From NCBI GenBank assembly GCA_035582835.1, contig JAYKAV010003131.1:301061-365060 (forward strand): a stretch of 64,000 bases of DNA. The letters run 5' to 3'. The position numbers and the translations under genes were made by a program. Positions 24,463-39,590 of the stretch are shown piece by piece. How positions within the stretch are numbered: the first letter of the stretch is position 1; each line of letters starts with the position of its first letter. Source of the stretch: Phoebastria nigripes. Taxonomy: Eukaryota > Chordata > Aves > Procellariiformes > Diomedeidae. The notes beneath the pieces are model-generated. The model searched no databases, was not told the DNA's origin, and saw only the letters and a program-made list of their open reading frames with translations.

Positions 24463-27400
24463 GTCACCACTAAATTTAGGAAAATTGAAATGAAACCAGT
24501 AAAATTCTATGTGGTCATATTCTGAGGATTTTACCTAACTTAAACTGAAAAGCTACATCTCAGCCACTAATTTTCTGTAAGTATGTTATTTACTGCTTTT
24601 TCTTGGACACAATATGGCATTGGCAGATATATATTCCCTGGAACCTATAATTTTCAACTAAGTTAATTCTCACCCAATCTTGTTACAACAATAAGATAAC
24701 CAGAAACAGCCGTCTCTGGTAGTAAAGTTACATAGTTACATCCACGTTGATTAAAGGTAAGAGGAATAATACAATAGCATTGCTAATTTTTGTTATTTTA
24801 CTGTGCCTGCAAATACTTTTGCTGTCAAAAATCACATTGGCTTCCCTTTAACATTCATACCAGGAATGCAAGGCTGGAACTGACATGATTTAGGACCCTG
24901 TATAACAGCTCAAAGTCATGCAGATCCCCCTAAGCAGGATGAATCTTCAGGTCATCAAATCACCAGCTTCCTGACTGCTTTAAATTATGAAAGCAAGAGC
25001 AGTTATCTGGTCTAAAGCATTACAGTGTTTCCTGTTTTTCCTCAGTAGAGATGATAAGCAGGAGAAAAAAATAAAAGTCATTATGACTGCATTGACTTCT
25101 GTTATGAAGATCTTTGTTTCAATCATTACTTAGCCTTCTGCAGCCATATCTCTGAATGTATTTTCCATACGAAAGGTCCTGCAGTCACTTAATGTACTGC
25201 TAGTTTATTTCCAACATTAATATATTTAATTTTGTTTTGTTTTTAAAAAACACTCAACATCACAACTAAAATAAAGCACTAGAAAATTTTTTTCATTTCA
25301 GAAAATTAAGGTGAGGTCTTGTAGTGCTCAAAACATTCACAGGTAATTACATTAACATACAAGACTAAAGGATTTTGGATACATTAAGTACAACTATATG
25401 GGGGAAGATTAACTTTGTTGATTGGTTAGTAATTTTCCTTCCTTAAGATTACACTTCAAAACCAACTGTGTGATCAATACAGTAATTCCAAAACATATGA
25501 ACACTTTCATTTAAATATCAAAACATAATATGTGCTGATAAAATCCTTCTGAAGGACACAACATTATTTCTCTAAACAATTATAGCTGTTTCTTAGCTGA
25601 ATAGTAAGCTTGGTTCATCTTAGTATGTTTAAGTAAATGTGGGACATGCCACAGTTACTTATGATTCATACATGATGCATTTTACCACAGGGTAAGTAGG
25701 TACAAGTAGTCCTGTATTAAGTATATAAAATATCTGATAGAAAGCCAAATGATAATGGAGATATTCAGCTAGTTACAAAACACATTTTCACTTCTAGCTA
25801 TTGATTTTGGTTTAACAACTTCTGAAAATTCTTAGGGTTTTGTTTTTTTTTTTAAATATTTCTATGCAAATAATTTTACCTTCAAAGAAAGTTCAAAATG
25901 TAAATTCTTTTATTACAAACATCTTCTATGGTTACTCAAAGGGAAGAAAACCACTCTTGATTTTGAGGAATTTCACAGTTTTCAGACACAAAACAAATGT
26001 GATGCTGGCACATGGCTTATCTTATCTAAACTTCCTATGTTGCATTACACTTTAATATAGATTTGAGGCCTCTTTTTATTTTCTTAGTATGGAAAAAAAG
26101 TTGCATTTCAAAAGAAAATAAGGTCCTGGCAGTTCTAAGAGGTTGCATAGACTCTAAAATATCAAACATTTGAATAAAGAGCGATTATAAATCTTCACGT
26201 GAAACTACCCAAAGCTGAAGCACTACCATAAGAATAAATAACAAAATTTACTGAAAAACAGAAAAAATCTATGGGCGGCACTAGTGAGAAGAAAATTAAA
26301 ACAAACTTTTATCATTTTTTAAATGAACTGAAAGAAATTATTTCACATATCAGTTAATTAGATCCACAGTAATGTACTCTGGAAAAGAGATAATTTTATA
26401 ATTAATGCCAGCAAAAAAATATCTGTTAATACAGCATGTAGCAAAACCTTCATTTCAGATCTCTTTTTGCATTAAAATGTGGGTGAAGTCACAAGGTAAA
26501 AATTAAGTCCAGTAGATGGTGGGGAAATCCAAGAAGAGTATGTTCTTGTCAAATAAAGTAGTACCTGTCATCAAAGTAGTCATCTGTCACCACCCTGGTG
26601 TTTTCAGGAAATGCAAAGAATACAGTTAACTGATGCTGAAAAATCTGTTCACTGGGTTATCTCCCTCTCAGTCCCTGCCTCAGTCCTTTACTCATACCTC
26701 TTGTTTTTCAACAACATGCAAATTAAGATGTCACTTTAAAATGTTTTCTTTAGTTTTAATCTGTGTACTAACCTGGAAGAATGACTGTCTGGAAAGAGAC
26801 AGAGTTCATTTTTATTCTTTGTAATTACTTCTATTTTACAGTAAATCCAGGATGTATGATTTCTGTATATGTATTCAACATGGGAATCAAATTTTTGTTT
26901 GTTTCAGATGAGTGTGACCGCCCATAGATTTTCCTTAATTCTAGAAAAACTGTGTGTAGCTCAGAATATCTGAAAGTAATTTTATTTCTATACCAGGCTG
27001 AGACAAGGCAGAAAAAAAGTCGGAGTATACTGGCATCAGACAAAGGTTACACCCTAAGTTTCCCTCTTTTCCCTTTATTTCAAAGGGGAGGGGTAAATGA
27101 AAGAGAATATCCAAGTTTTCCACTCTCACAAACAGGACCCTACAAGCCTACAAGCCTCTTCATGCAAGCAAATGCACTGAGAAGGAGTTTTCAGAACAAC
27201 TGGTAAGCTACCAGATCATAAATGATAAAATCTACCACAAGATGCATGAATGACAGTGGAAATTCCAAACCGTCGTCCAGCACTGAAAAGAAGGAAAAAA
27301 AACTTTGATTATTTAAGCCATATTTTCCTCTAGAACGTTAGTATTGTCACAGACATTGATCCAAAAGCATCAGAAAGGTTTAAATAGTCTTTATAATTTA

Positions 27401-30224
27401 CATTATGTTTTATCTTCCTTTAGCTATGCACAGGTTAAATCTACTCTTGATTCCATGGATTGTAACTTTGAATATATTAAATCAATAGAAGATAACAGCC
27501 AAATATTGAAGTTGCTTTTGGAAGCAAAATGTGTTTGTATTCAGTTGGGGATATAATTAAAAAGCCTATTTATTTTTTTCATAGAAAACAATTCTAATTT
27601 GTATTATAATTAAATAGGATTTGTAAACTTCATAAATAGGAAGCAATTCATTGTTAAAAATTTAATTTTTATTATTACTAATTTTCCCCTAAGATTTACT
27701 GAAAGATTACTTTATTCAACCATACACAATTTAATGGCATCAGTTATTCACCAGAGATTTGTTTTTAACTGATATTATGAGATGCTTTTCAAGTGTTTAA
27801 TTCTACGAAAGGCCATTTAAAGTTCGATTTGGAAATAAGAGCTGCTATAAACATACTTTACAGGAGTTTGTGATAAGTTAGCAAGTATTCACAAAGGCAA
27901 TAATACCATCAACTATTTCTAGTTTTGTAAAGACTAAAAATAGTAGTTTATCATTCATTTATCATTTCTATTTTTTCTTGGTAAATCTAGTTTTGTCTTT
28001 GTAAAGCATGACAGGGTCTCAGCATTTAGGAAGTGAATGGAGCATAAAATTGTTCTTCCTTTTCCTAAGGAACTTATGTAGGATTGTTCTGTTAAAGAAC
28101 TCTGAGGAAAAAACTTACAGAAGTTTTGGGTTGTTTTCTTTTTACTTGAAAATTCGACTTGAAGTCAAATCATGCCATACTGCCACTCCTAAAATTCATA
28201 GTATTCTTGGAAGCATTCTGTTTTGGACACAGTTTGCCTTCAGAGAAATGATACTCCAGAAGTCCAGATGAGCACCTTATGAAGGAATGGTTTGCACTAT
28301 AAAATGGAAGGAAGAACAGTTTACAAATGCTGGATTTACAATAATAAAAATGAAATGTGTCTGTGATATGCTCGGTGCAGAGGCCATTCATTAACAAGTC
28401 TTCTATTCATATTGCTAAACTCTGCCAGCAACCCAAACAGTGTGACCATAGCGAAATTTCTGACACGTGCTACCTCATGTAGTGTACCTGAGAATGACTG
28501 GTGGAGGACGAAGGGACCAAAAACTTGCTTATGACCATCCTGACAATTTGTAACAATGCAGATAATCAAGTTCCACTGCTGAAACACTCCCCAGTTGGCA
28601 CATAAGTATAGCCATAGCATGTTATTTTTAGTTCTAGTATCTGGACTTCTTCTTGAGCTCCAATTAGCTCACATATAGTTAGCACAAATATTTCTATGTT
28701 ACTTCATAATTCTGTCCTTTGTCAGGTTAGAATCCTCATATTTCTGATTTTTGGAAAGTTATCTTCAGGAGTAGAAGATCTACTTGACATCATACTTGTT
28801 TTGTACTTATTTGTTTAATATACATGAAATCCAGAAATTTTGTGTAAATATATACATATTTATCAATTACACATTTTAAATAATTTTATAGATTTCAAAT
28901 ATATATATATTTATTTAACTCATATTTCTTAACTACTTTGTCAATAAACCAGCTGACTGCAAAAAATTTCATGGAAATGTGGAGATAAGGTACATATGAA
29001 CTCTGTCTCCTGCACGTGACTCCAGGCCCCATCTACTTAATGCAGGAATAACTACAAATCTAGGGAATTAGAGTACCTTGGAAAAAAGGTGGTTGTACAA
29101 GTAGTTATTGCATTCATATGCAAAATCATTACAGAAAGCAAAAAAATTTAATATTAATATATATTAAAAAAAAATTAAAAAATCATGTTTCCATAAAGCA
29201 ATTGAGATTCTCAGGAAAAAATATTTTCAATGGAAGTAACTTAATCTGCCTGGCAGGTTAGTATTTTATGTGACGTTTAATAAATATTGTATTAAATGAA
29301 AATGGCAGAACATGATCATAATATCTGGTAATTCTTGTGTGACAAGTATTCATCCAAATCCTGTTTGACTGAACTGTATTGTTCTACACATGTCAGGAAG
29401 GATTTATTAGAAAACAAAATGAATGAAGAAAGAAATGTGAATATTTCTCTCTCTGGACAATTGGCCTTTTTTCACCCTGACTGTGGGTGAAAGGTATATA
29501 TGAAATGAAAAGATCCATAATTCCCAGTCTTTGTGAAACAAGACTCTAGAATATTTAATTTCTAGTCAGTTCAAAATAAAAAAAAATCTTCTGGGAGCAG
29601 TAGTTTACATATCCACATTTTTTTCTCAGTCAGATTTTCTTATTAGACTACTTTTCTGTGATGCTCAGTTAGAATGAAAAATATGGTGCATTACTGGATA
29701 TACACTTTAGCCAAAAATCAAGGCTCTAACGTAGCTAAGAGCACCAAGAGACATTACAACATCTTAGAATGATAAAAATTATCTTTAAGACATGTGACTA
29801 AAATATTTCTGTCCAGCAGTAAATACGAATTTGATTCAAGTTGAATTGATATAAACCTAATATGTAATTTAAACGATACCAATGGATTTTTTCAATGAAA
29901 TAAAATTCAAGTTTTAGAAAGGTAAAAAAATAGAATTTCTAATCAGATCCAAGAATGTTATATCTAAAGAGAAGTTGTATTTTGCTTACTGTCATTGTTT
30001 TATCCTTAAAGATTATAAATAAAATGCCATGACTGAAGAAAAGAATTGAGGAAGAAAAAGAAGAAAAAAACAACCCTATAAATCAGTTTAAAAATTTGAT
30101 CCCTGAAGAAAGACTGATTGGCTTCTCTGTCTATGAAGTAAATATATTAGATTGAAGGAAACTACCTGAACTGGCATGGCAGCCTGCATTATATTTGTAA
30201 TTTATTTCAGGTGATCATTCTAAA

Positions 30225-30257
30225 TTTTTTTTTTTTTTTTTTTGGGGGGGGGAGGGG
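30225..30257. repeat. Poly-T / poly-G junction
   Basis: Nineteen Ts followed by nine Gs, an A and four Gs. It is low-complexity and could mark an old insertion or an error-prone assembly site. Confidence 0.85.
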
Positions 30258-32077
30258 TCAGATTCAGCATCTATTTTCATGGGAAATGGAATTGAAGCAG
30301 AGCTTGCAAACTCCATCTGAGTTGTTAAGACAACTGTAAATTTCATCCGTACCTGTCATCTGGGCTGGGAGGACTGTTTTTCAATACCAACCCATCAGCC
30401 TCTGAAGTCAGACAGCTAAAATCTGTTCTTTTTCATGGTGATTTCAATTAGGTGACTGCAACCTTCTATTCATCTCAATTAAAATTAAATATATCGGTGA
30501 GAACATGTTTGCCCTGTTGTCTTCAGAGGGGGAAAAAAAAGGCAGGGGGGAAAAGTAATACCTGCTGGAGAGAAGGGAAAAAAAAAAAAAAAAAAGGAAA
30601 AAAGCCTGGTGCTTAATACTGTTTCAGTATTAAATCTGATGCTCTCAGATGGAGATGGTGCATGACTGCATTCAAGAAACTAGAAACTGCCTGTGCTCAT
30701 TTTACAATATTTGTAAGATTCTTCTTCAGAGCAATCCCATAATGTTTACAGGAAAAACAAGTAACAGCAAATAAGAGAAAAATCGCAGACTTATATTTTT
30801 TTACCTACTTTGAAGCAGAACTAGCCAGCAAGATTTCTGCCCATCTTCTTGTTCAGTTCACTTTTCATGACATTTGCTCCAGATAGATGTATTTCAAAAT
30901 GCCAGAGGCAGGAAGCTTCTTTTCTGCACTTAGACTTGCACCAGAAGCTTATCCTTTCCATGTTGATTCCGGTGCAACACATATACCAAAACTGAAAGGA
31001 ATTTATATCTATCCTACTTAGTTCACAATACCCTTTACTATGCCATCTGAGTGTGTCAAATCTTCAAGATATTTACCTTCAGAAAAATTCTGAGACATAC
31101 CAGATGGTGTAAATGAAGCAAAGAAAAGGCTTAGTGGCTGTCTCCCAAGCATTATGCAACTGGACAAGTATTTTCTCTCAGTTCATCCAAGAACTTAAAA
31201 GATGTCCATGAAGAAAGAAAAATAGTTTGACATTGTTCTATAAAGAAATAAAGTATAACAATTATGTAATTATATACATACAGTGTATATGACTATTTTT
31301 GTCTCCCCTTCATTCTGTTGTCCAACTTTTCATTCTGTTTTCTAATTTCAACCAAATTTCAAGAACAGGAGAGGTTCTAAAGATAACAAAGTTCCTAAAA
31401 ACTTTGTGATGATAAGGGAAAGGGATTTTATTAATGTCCTGCCTGCAGGCAAGGCTGCCAGATGGACTTTCATCTTGTAAGACACCGGAGAATCTACACA
31501 ATCAACTACAAATAATCACAAACCCTTTGTGATTATTTGTTTAAATGTTTACAATGTAGCTCAAAACATCTTGTATCAGTCTATATATATTCAATCTTAC
31601 ACTGTAAGATGTAAATCCATAGAAAGGTGGCTTCTTTAGTGCCACTTTCTATTTCTTTTTCCTCCTCCGACAGAAACAAAATGAATTCATTCACACAGCA
31701 TATTTCACATGCAGTGAACTGGAAGTTCAGTTCCACCGTTTCTTTTTCCAGCTCCATTCATTAGTCTCAGACACATAGTTATTTACAGGCAGGACCAAAC
31801 TCCAGTATGACTTATATCTGCATGGACACATTCTCAGTCTTTGAAGGGTTAAACAATTCAGTGAGCTGCTCCCAAGCTCTTTCTTCCTTTTACAGAAAAC
31901 CTTATTCATAGGACTGTAATCATTTTATTATGATCGTGTCAGATCTTACTATCAGTTTTTCCTTTTGTTATTCATTCTCCTCATCAGTTTTGTTTTTTAA
32001 TGTGAGAGAGAAATAAAGTTTAAAAGAGTAGAAAGAAAATAGAATTTTTGTTCACTGTAGTAGAGGATAGCATATGC

Positions 32078-32108
32078 GAACGCACACGCACACACACATA
32101 CACACATA
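32078..32108. repeat. (CA)n-type imperfect repeat
   Basis: CACACGCACACACACATACACACA-type run, shown here only by its unit; imperfect CA repeat with CG and TA interruptions. Confidence 0.8.
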
Positions 32109-34379
32109 AAATCAGTGTGTGTGGCGACTGAAGGAATGTACTGCTGGTGCCTTAAATATTAATGGGAAAAACCAAGGTTGGAGAAGGCTATATCAAGATT
32201 GAGAGCTTTCAAAGAAGTTCAAGTTTGGACTGCCTATAAATAAGTTTTATACTCTTCATTTCACAGAGTCCTAAGAACCTTGGCCTTTAGCAGGAGAGTT
32301 CATGGTGAGACTGCCAGGAAATAAAACAAGAAACAAAAACAACCCCCAAAAAACAAAACATGAAAAGTAGAGATACATATGGGAGGTGGATAACTAAACC
32401 TTTATTTCCCATTATTTTTTAATAATAGTCAATACTTAGTGCACACTGCTGAAACTCAATCTACAGCAGGTCAAATTTATTTTTAGAAGTTTTAGCATTT
32501 TAAGGTAGAAGTAAAAATGCTATGTTTTCTCTTCACAGAAGTCTCAAAAATTTACAGTCTGAAAGTTGTAAGCCCAAGAAAAAAGCCCAAGTCAATTACA
32601 TAATATCATTAAGTTTCTTTCTTCCTTTATTTTTTTTCAGGGTTGAGAAGGCACTGGGTTACTATGGAATATTAATCTTTTCCTTTATATAAATGAACAA
32701 CCAAACAAACAAAACCCTAAGTCAAGTAGAGAAACAGCCACTCTGCCTATATTATCAAAGGAATATAAGATAAATAGCAAAGAAACTGTATCTCAGGCTA
32801 GTTACCTTATGGGACTATACTATCCTATCCTATAAAACACGCATTTTAATATAATCCACTGGCAATTCTTTTTTAGTTTAATTCAATGAGGTGCTATTAT
32901 ACTACTCATATTGTTGTTTAATGTAATTGTTAGCTAAAAGTTATTTAAATTTACATAATAAAAGTACCCTAAAAATTGGGAATGAGCCAAAGTAATTTCC
33001 ATAAAACAATCATTACATTTAACTGCCTGTATTTATTCAAAATGATGGGCCATTACTGTTATAATGCAGCACAATTTAATCATTTTCTTTTAAGTTTATA
33101 CATATCGAGAGAGGTTCAAAACTGGATCACTCCAGACAAACATAGTATTTTCCCCTGTTTCATATAGAGAAATGTCTATATACTTCTACTGTAATTATTT
33201 ACAGTTATTAATGTATGTGTTATGTCGAGATATGCAAACACAGATTCTTACAGACAATCAAATTTTACACTTGGTGAGATTCCATGTAACATTTCTAAAA
33301 GACTTTATTGGCTGAGTGGCATAGATCAGTAACTTTTACAACTAAATCAAGAATATTCCAAAAAACTTCCACTCAGGAACTTGGAAGGGAGAGATATTTT
33401 TAATTATTAAAAAAAAAAAAAAAAGATGTTTAAACAATATACACACAACTAAAACATTTCTATTGGGCTCAACACATTTGGGAGATTAGACAGAACTCAC
33501 TGCTGTGTTACATTTGGTTTTGTGTGGTGAGGGTCTTCATTTTTACTAGTTATTTTTATTAAATTCAAACCATTTATTGACTTGCAGCAGCTCAGGTACA
33601 TTACTTGATTTAACCAGCTTAAGAAAACAGGTAAAAGAAAAAACAATAGTACAAAATTAAATTGAATTGTTCCCTCATAATATAATAAAAAGCAAATATA
33701 AAATTAAGTATATGTAAAGTATTTTTAGAAGCAATAATCCCAGAAACGTTTCCAAAGTTCATATTACTTAAACATTTATCAGCCGTTACCACTCATATAT
33801 TATAATGTAATTTAAGAATTAATTCTGAGTATATTTATCTTTTAATATCCATGCTTCTGTAAATCGGTATGTTTAACAAGTACAATGTGCCTATGTTTAT
33901 TGATGAGACATTCTACTTTCTGTAACACACATCTCATTTCTTCTTGAAGTGTGAAAACATTTAATATTAAATGTGAAATTTCTTTGCTCCTCTTCAAATA
34001 CGATGTTAGCTACTAAGTTATATAACAATTTCTCTCAAAATATTTTAGAAATGTGATTGATGACCAAAGGGACAGAGGCAGGATGGATAATGTGAACAAA
34101 TGAAAAAAAAAAATAACAGCAGTGGATTATAACACCCCAGTTCTGTTCAGAATAAAGTCTGTATCCCTGAATTCTGAAAACCTGATACAAGACACCACAG
34201 ATCCAGAAACAAGCACCATAAACTAATCTATCAGGGAGAATTGGTAGTGAATAACTGGACAATACCCTGTGTAGGATAAATACAGAAAGGAGGAGGTGAG
34301 GAAGATAGAAGGGGTGCAAAGCAGGCAGTAAAAATCTGTAAGTCTGACTTCAATAATATGTGAGACTTTAGAATAATTT

Positions 34380-35015
34380 TGAAAGGAAAGAATACTTAAG
34401 GAAATGGAGGTAAATGGAAAACTAGATCAAATGGAACAAAGGTTATCTAATGCAGATCATGTCAAAGTAATCTATGGTTTTCTATGATAGGCAATTTTTA
34501 GATTGAAAAGCAGTGGCTGATTTTATCTATTGTTGCATAGGAAATTGCTAGTCGTTCATGAGTAGATGAGAAAAGAAGTTACATACTGCATAAGGACAGG
34601 AAGATGATAATGGAAGATACTGAGAAGGGGAGAATCAAATCTCATGGCAATTAACAGTCTGGGAATCAAGGCACTCCTTAATTTCATTAAGACCATGAAA
34701 CAGAAAATAGAGATGTGTTTATGAATTCATCTCCCTGTAAAATTAGGAGGTGTCATCAATACAGAGCAGAACCAACATATCATAAGAAAGAACTAGATGA
34801 TGACAGAATAACAGAAATAGAATGAAATCTGGCACCAGAAAGTACAAGGTCATGTACTTGACAGCAAATAACAAGAATTTCAGCTCAAGTCAGAAGCTCA
34901 TTAGATAGACATGACTGAAGTGTATTAGTCAGTCATAAGATGACATAAAATTACCTACTAGTATGAACAACTGTGAAAAAGCAAGTGGATGCTTAAAATT
35001 TATCACATTCAGTTG
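34380..35015 (+). mobile_element. Ancient CR1-like LINE relic (reverse-transcriptase region)
   Basis: Several blocks follow the order of the CR1 ORF2 coding strand. These are GGAGGTAAATGGAAAACTAG, GCAGATCATGTCAAAGTAAT, CAAGGTCATGTACTTGACAG then CAAATAACAAGAATTTCAG, and AACTGTGAAAAAGCAAGTGGA. In old avian and reptile CR1s the third block is the familiar 'AAGGTCATGCACTT... AATAACAAGAATTT' stretch. Spacing is compressed by deletions and no frame is open. It is much older than the copy at 9437-9962. The ends are approximate, and sequence up to about 35200 may belong to it. Confidence 0.62.
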
Positions 35016-38000
35016 CTGTCTCAACATGAAGCATTACAAATCCATGCCCTAGCCTCAAAGATATGGATATAAACAATTTACTGTAGGCCAGTGGTAGTGG
35101 GTAACATCTCATCCACAACCCTCAATCATTTGGACAGACAAGAAAGAAAGAGCAGAAAATAAATCATGAATTTGTACACTCTGGATTAGGAGACTTATAG
35201 AAAGGAAAAAGTTCCCTTTTCAGGGGTCATTTTCACATTTTACATTATGCATTCACAAGGAAGAATAAAGTAGTGGGATAGAAAACAAAATTCAGCATTA
35301 CTGATTGCTTGTTCTCAGAAGAATGACAGAATTCTTTTGAACTAAAAACACACTACAAAGCAATAAAATACACTGATGAAGTCAAGCCTCACCATATAAA
35401 ACAGAAAATCTAGAATTTTAAAAATTGATCTTTTAATGAAAATCAACAGCTTACACCTAATGGTTATTTAAATTTTGCAAGTGTACTATAATTGCAGTCC
35501 ATTGAGGGAGGTTGGATGGACATATAGATAATCAGCCTGAAGAGTTCCTGCTTTATTTAGATTAACACTGTCATATTTATGTGAGTATAACATAAATAAA
35601 GCTAAGCAGGCTGCCTATCTGAAACAATGAAAAACACAGGTAATGCACAAGGATCCTCCCTTTCCACTTATTTCTGGAGTACAATATTGCAAAATTATTA
35701 TGAAATCTATCAAAAAGAGACAGAAAAATAAGAAACGAATAATGTCTTTATTACACTCGCCTCGTGTTGTAATAAAGCTGAAATACTGTATAAAAGTAAT
35801 ATTCCAAAAGAATCTTGATAAATACCATGTTTTTAAATTGTTTTAAAAGAATTAATAAGGCCTTTGAGGCACAATTTAATTTTCAATTTACTTGCAGAAT
35901 AAATCTTGCAGTCCAATAACTCTTTTTTCAGTAAAAATGATTGGAGTTTGAGAGAAATTTGCCTTCATAGTTATGAGACCAATCCACAAAGCTCTGACTT
36001 TGGTAGCTAAATTATCACACCTCTTATCAGTATGTCAATTTTTTAGACGAATGAAAAATTTGTATGAGCTTCTACTGTTTTGTTTACTCAAACTATAAAG
36101 AAAATGATCGTTTTAGGCTGAAGATGATAAAATCATAATCTCTTGGCAAACACTGAAACCTCAAAGGTACAGTAGATAGCACAAGTATGGGCTCCTTTTT
36201 CTGAAAAGTCTGCATTGTCTGACAGAATTCATTGATTTTTCTCTTGGCCCTAGCTTCTCAAGTCTTTCTTCATCCTTTTCAGTGAGAGAAGTCTTTGCAT
36301 GCTGATGGAGAGGAAATCCCTTGCTGGACACTTCTATTTAGCAGAGCATCCTCACATTTCCATACATAGTTGTATATACCACTGCAAAGGCAAAAGGTTT
36401 GTGCTTTTCTATATTCCTTATCTTGTTGGCCTGCTTAAAGAAATGTGATTCACCTTTAAAGAAAACAAATGGAATGATCTCCTAACATAGCATCGTCCCT
36501 AGAAAAATATTGTATTTCATTATTGCTTAATGAATTAATCCAGTATTAAAATAAAGCTCATCTTGTCATTCCAATGAATGCTCCTGCCCTAATTAGTAAT
36601 GTATTATCTATCAATTTTCTGTTCAAGACAGTGCCTAACTTTAATATCAGACCATGTATTTTTTGCTATTAGATCAATAACTTAAACTGATGGCAGGGGG
36701 CAGGTGGGGTGGTGAGGGAAACAGCTATGTTTTGGGGGTTTTGACTGAATACAGCACTATCGAAGACATAAATATCAAGATGAGGTTTTGAAATCAATGG
36801 ACTCTTGAAGTTGTACCACATGGTCAAAAAACAATTGTACAGTTTTACTTGCTGTTGTGGTACATACAGCAGAACTGTAATTTACATAACCCAACTTCAC
36901 AAGAAACTCTCTGCTGAGGCAAAGACATTGTAAATAGACAGAGGAAGGCAACCAGTTATGCTACATGTACCACATGCACTTGCATAATCAGGAATGTCCA
37001 ACCAGTTTCTCTAAAACATAAAGGCAGACCTGAGACGAGATCTATAAAAAAGAGTTACCATGTTTTTTTGAGAGCTCATAGTCAATGTGAAAAACTTTAA
37101 GACAAGACACAGTCCAAAGTACATTACTCTATGGTATCTGTTTCTGTTGTAATTATGCCAAAATATAATCAAACCAGAAGGAATAGACAGAATGTTGATA
37201 TTATTCATAAAAGCAGAAACATTATATGTGTTGTGAAGCACATACCCACCAATACACATAAAAAAACTTCAACATTTGGCTGTTGGCACAGCTTTGCTAG
37301 CTTCTACAGATTGCCACCTACAGAAGGCATGCAGTGGCAGCATACTCTATAACCTGCCTTGCTCATAAAATCCCACAGAGACCAATCAGGAACACTCTCC
37401 ATCTGGACTCCTGCTGGACCCTGTAAATGGAATCCATCAATCTAATAAGGAGAACACCTATTGCCACTAGAAGTCTTAATAAAAATCAGCTCTTTCCTAA
37501 CTGTCATGTTTATCTCCTCTTTTGACACAAACCAGTGTTTTCACTAAAAAAAAAAAAAAGGCTCTGTTCAATGGTGTGACATAAAAGAACCAAAAAATGG
37601 TTGCAACTGCTACCAGTGAGAGAAAAAGAGGCATTAAAAAGAAGGTTTCTATCATTTGGAACTGCATCACTTCTTACGGATATGATCTCAACGCACAGTA
37701 GCTGTGAATGAGGCATCCAAAAAACCCCTAGAAAATGTTTGTGCAGGATGTTCTGCATTTGTATTTTTTCTCTGAATGTGTATCAAAATTAATCCTGAAA
37801 CTTACTCAAAAGAGCAACAATAGATCTTTTCCTTATCATCCTTAGGCAGGTTCTGCATTGATATCTGCAATTAAACTACTTATGTCCTGTGTTAAATTCA
37901 TGTATGTAATTACCCATGAACATCAACAGGAAAACCATGTAAAAACTGAGCACGAAATAGAGGTCAAAGAGAGTGCTGCAGTGTGAAGCACACTGAAAAA

Positions 38001-39586
38001 ACACAAACATATGTCAAACATTTTCATTCAAATAAATTCTAAAATCATGATTTATTATAAAAAAATCACAACCCCCCCACCTGCATGCAAAGTCTACATC
38101 TAGATTTGCAAGTACACAGTTACAAGTGCAATATTGCCAGCCTAAAGAATTCATTGATATTATGCATTAAAATATCATGAAGTTTAACTCGTGAGAATTA
38201 ATGATAAAGAGTTCTTTCTTCTTTGGGTTTTTTGGGGTTTTTTTTCCAGATTTTGAGCAATAAGGACAGAAGATACCTGACACTACAATCAATTCTCAAA
38301 TCAAAAATCAAAAATAACTAAGATGCACAAGCACTCTGAGACTCAAAACAAGGGAAGAATCAGGCAATATATTTAAAAGGTCTTTTTGTTTTACAGGTGC
38401 TGATTTCAGCTAGGTCCCTGCTGAAGTCCTTCCTTTGACAGCTACGACTGGAAGCCCAGAACAGGACCCACACTTAAAATCCTTGGGAACTGCATGCAGA
38501 TTGTTCATGCCTTCACTAAGATAACTCATTAAATGTTTTTATTCTCTGTTCCATAATTACAAAGATTAGATCTTAAAAAAATCCTTGGAAAGCTTTTATT
38601 TCGTGTAATTGTTTGAATACTGGAGTTTCACAGTTGTACGATACCAAAAGACAGCATAAAAACTATACGAGCTAGCAACACTGTACGTGCAAAGAGTGTT
38701 GACATGCACAAACGTTTGTGAGTAAACCCATTTGCTAGCACAGAAGATGATGTGTTACAGATGGGCTATCAGCAGTACACATTTTAAGTGACTATTAGGC
38801 TCTTCATTTTTTTTATGAGTTGTTGCTTCAAATATTCAAGTACATGCAAGACTTCCAAGCTGGAAGGATCTATCTCCATCTACTCATATCACTATGAAAA
38901 CTCCACATTTCTCAGTAACGGTAAGAAGCAGTAAAGAGCACAGTAGCCAAGTCTGGTCTTGGCAGCCAAACCACATGCCAGAAATAGAGATAATTCCAAG
39001 TCTTGGGGAATTTGCCAGGAAAAAAAATGAGGCCATGGTAAAAAGAAACAATCTGACATCTGAATTTCTGATGCCTGCAAAAGGGAATGGAGGGAGTTTA
39101 CAAAATACTGTGTCACTGGCAGAGCACTGGGTCTGCAAACCTTTGTTTTGATTAATCATGTAACATTATTTCATACTACAAGAAACTTCACCCTTGAAAA
39201 AAACTAAAACTGAATCAATTAAAAAACAAACCAAACCAACAAAAAAAACCCCAAAACAAAAACAAAAACAATGCTGAAAATGTTGTTTCTATGATCATTT
39301 TCTGCACATTAAGAAAGCGTAAATATTTCTAAGTAAATGAATGAATTTTCAAGTCCTTCAAAAATTTGGGCCAGGCATCATTCTTTACTTCAATTTTTCT
39401 TTAGAAAACATAGTAGATTAAGCCATGGACATCTGTGTTTTGCCCATGCCCACATTCTGGACCTTCAACAGCAGTATTATATGTCAGTCTGCTGGAAATT
39501 CTATTTTAACATATGAGCCACAAAATCAGACTTCTCAAGTATAATTTAAAAAAAAAAAAAATCTCAAAAGCTATACAAGTACAAAA
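35016..39586. other. Intron 1 stretch with no recognised element
   Basis: AT-rich sequence with a G-rich patch near 36692-36718, an A tract at 37546-37559 and an ACA/ACC-rich run (39221-39271). Nothing identifiable as a gene or mobile element was seen. Confidence 0.55.
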
Positions 39587-39590
39587 GTAG

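Larger units (their letters stand above)
24463..34379. other. Long intron 1 stretch without recognised genes
   Basis: About 10 kb of AT-rich sequence. It contains a T tract followed by a G run (30225-30257), an A tract (30578-30595) and a CA-type repeat (32078-32108). Open frames are all below 95 codons and show no family resemblance. Conserved noncoding elements may be present but cannot be seen without alignment. Confidence 0.55.

Noticed and set aside
36692..36718. G-rich patch considered as a G-quadruplex
   Set aside because: Only three tracts of three or more Gs are present, so a standard four-tract quadruplex is not supported.
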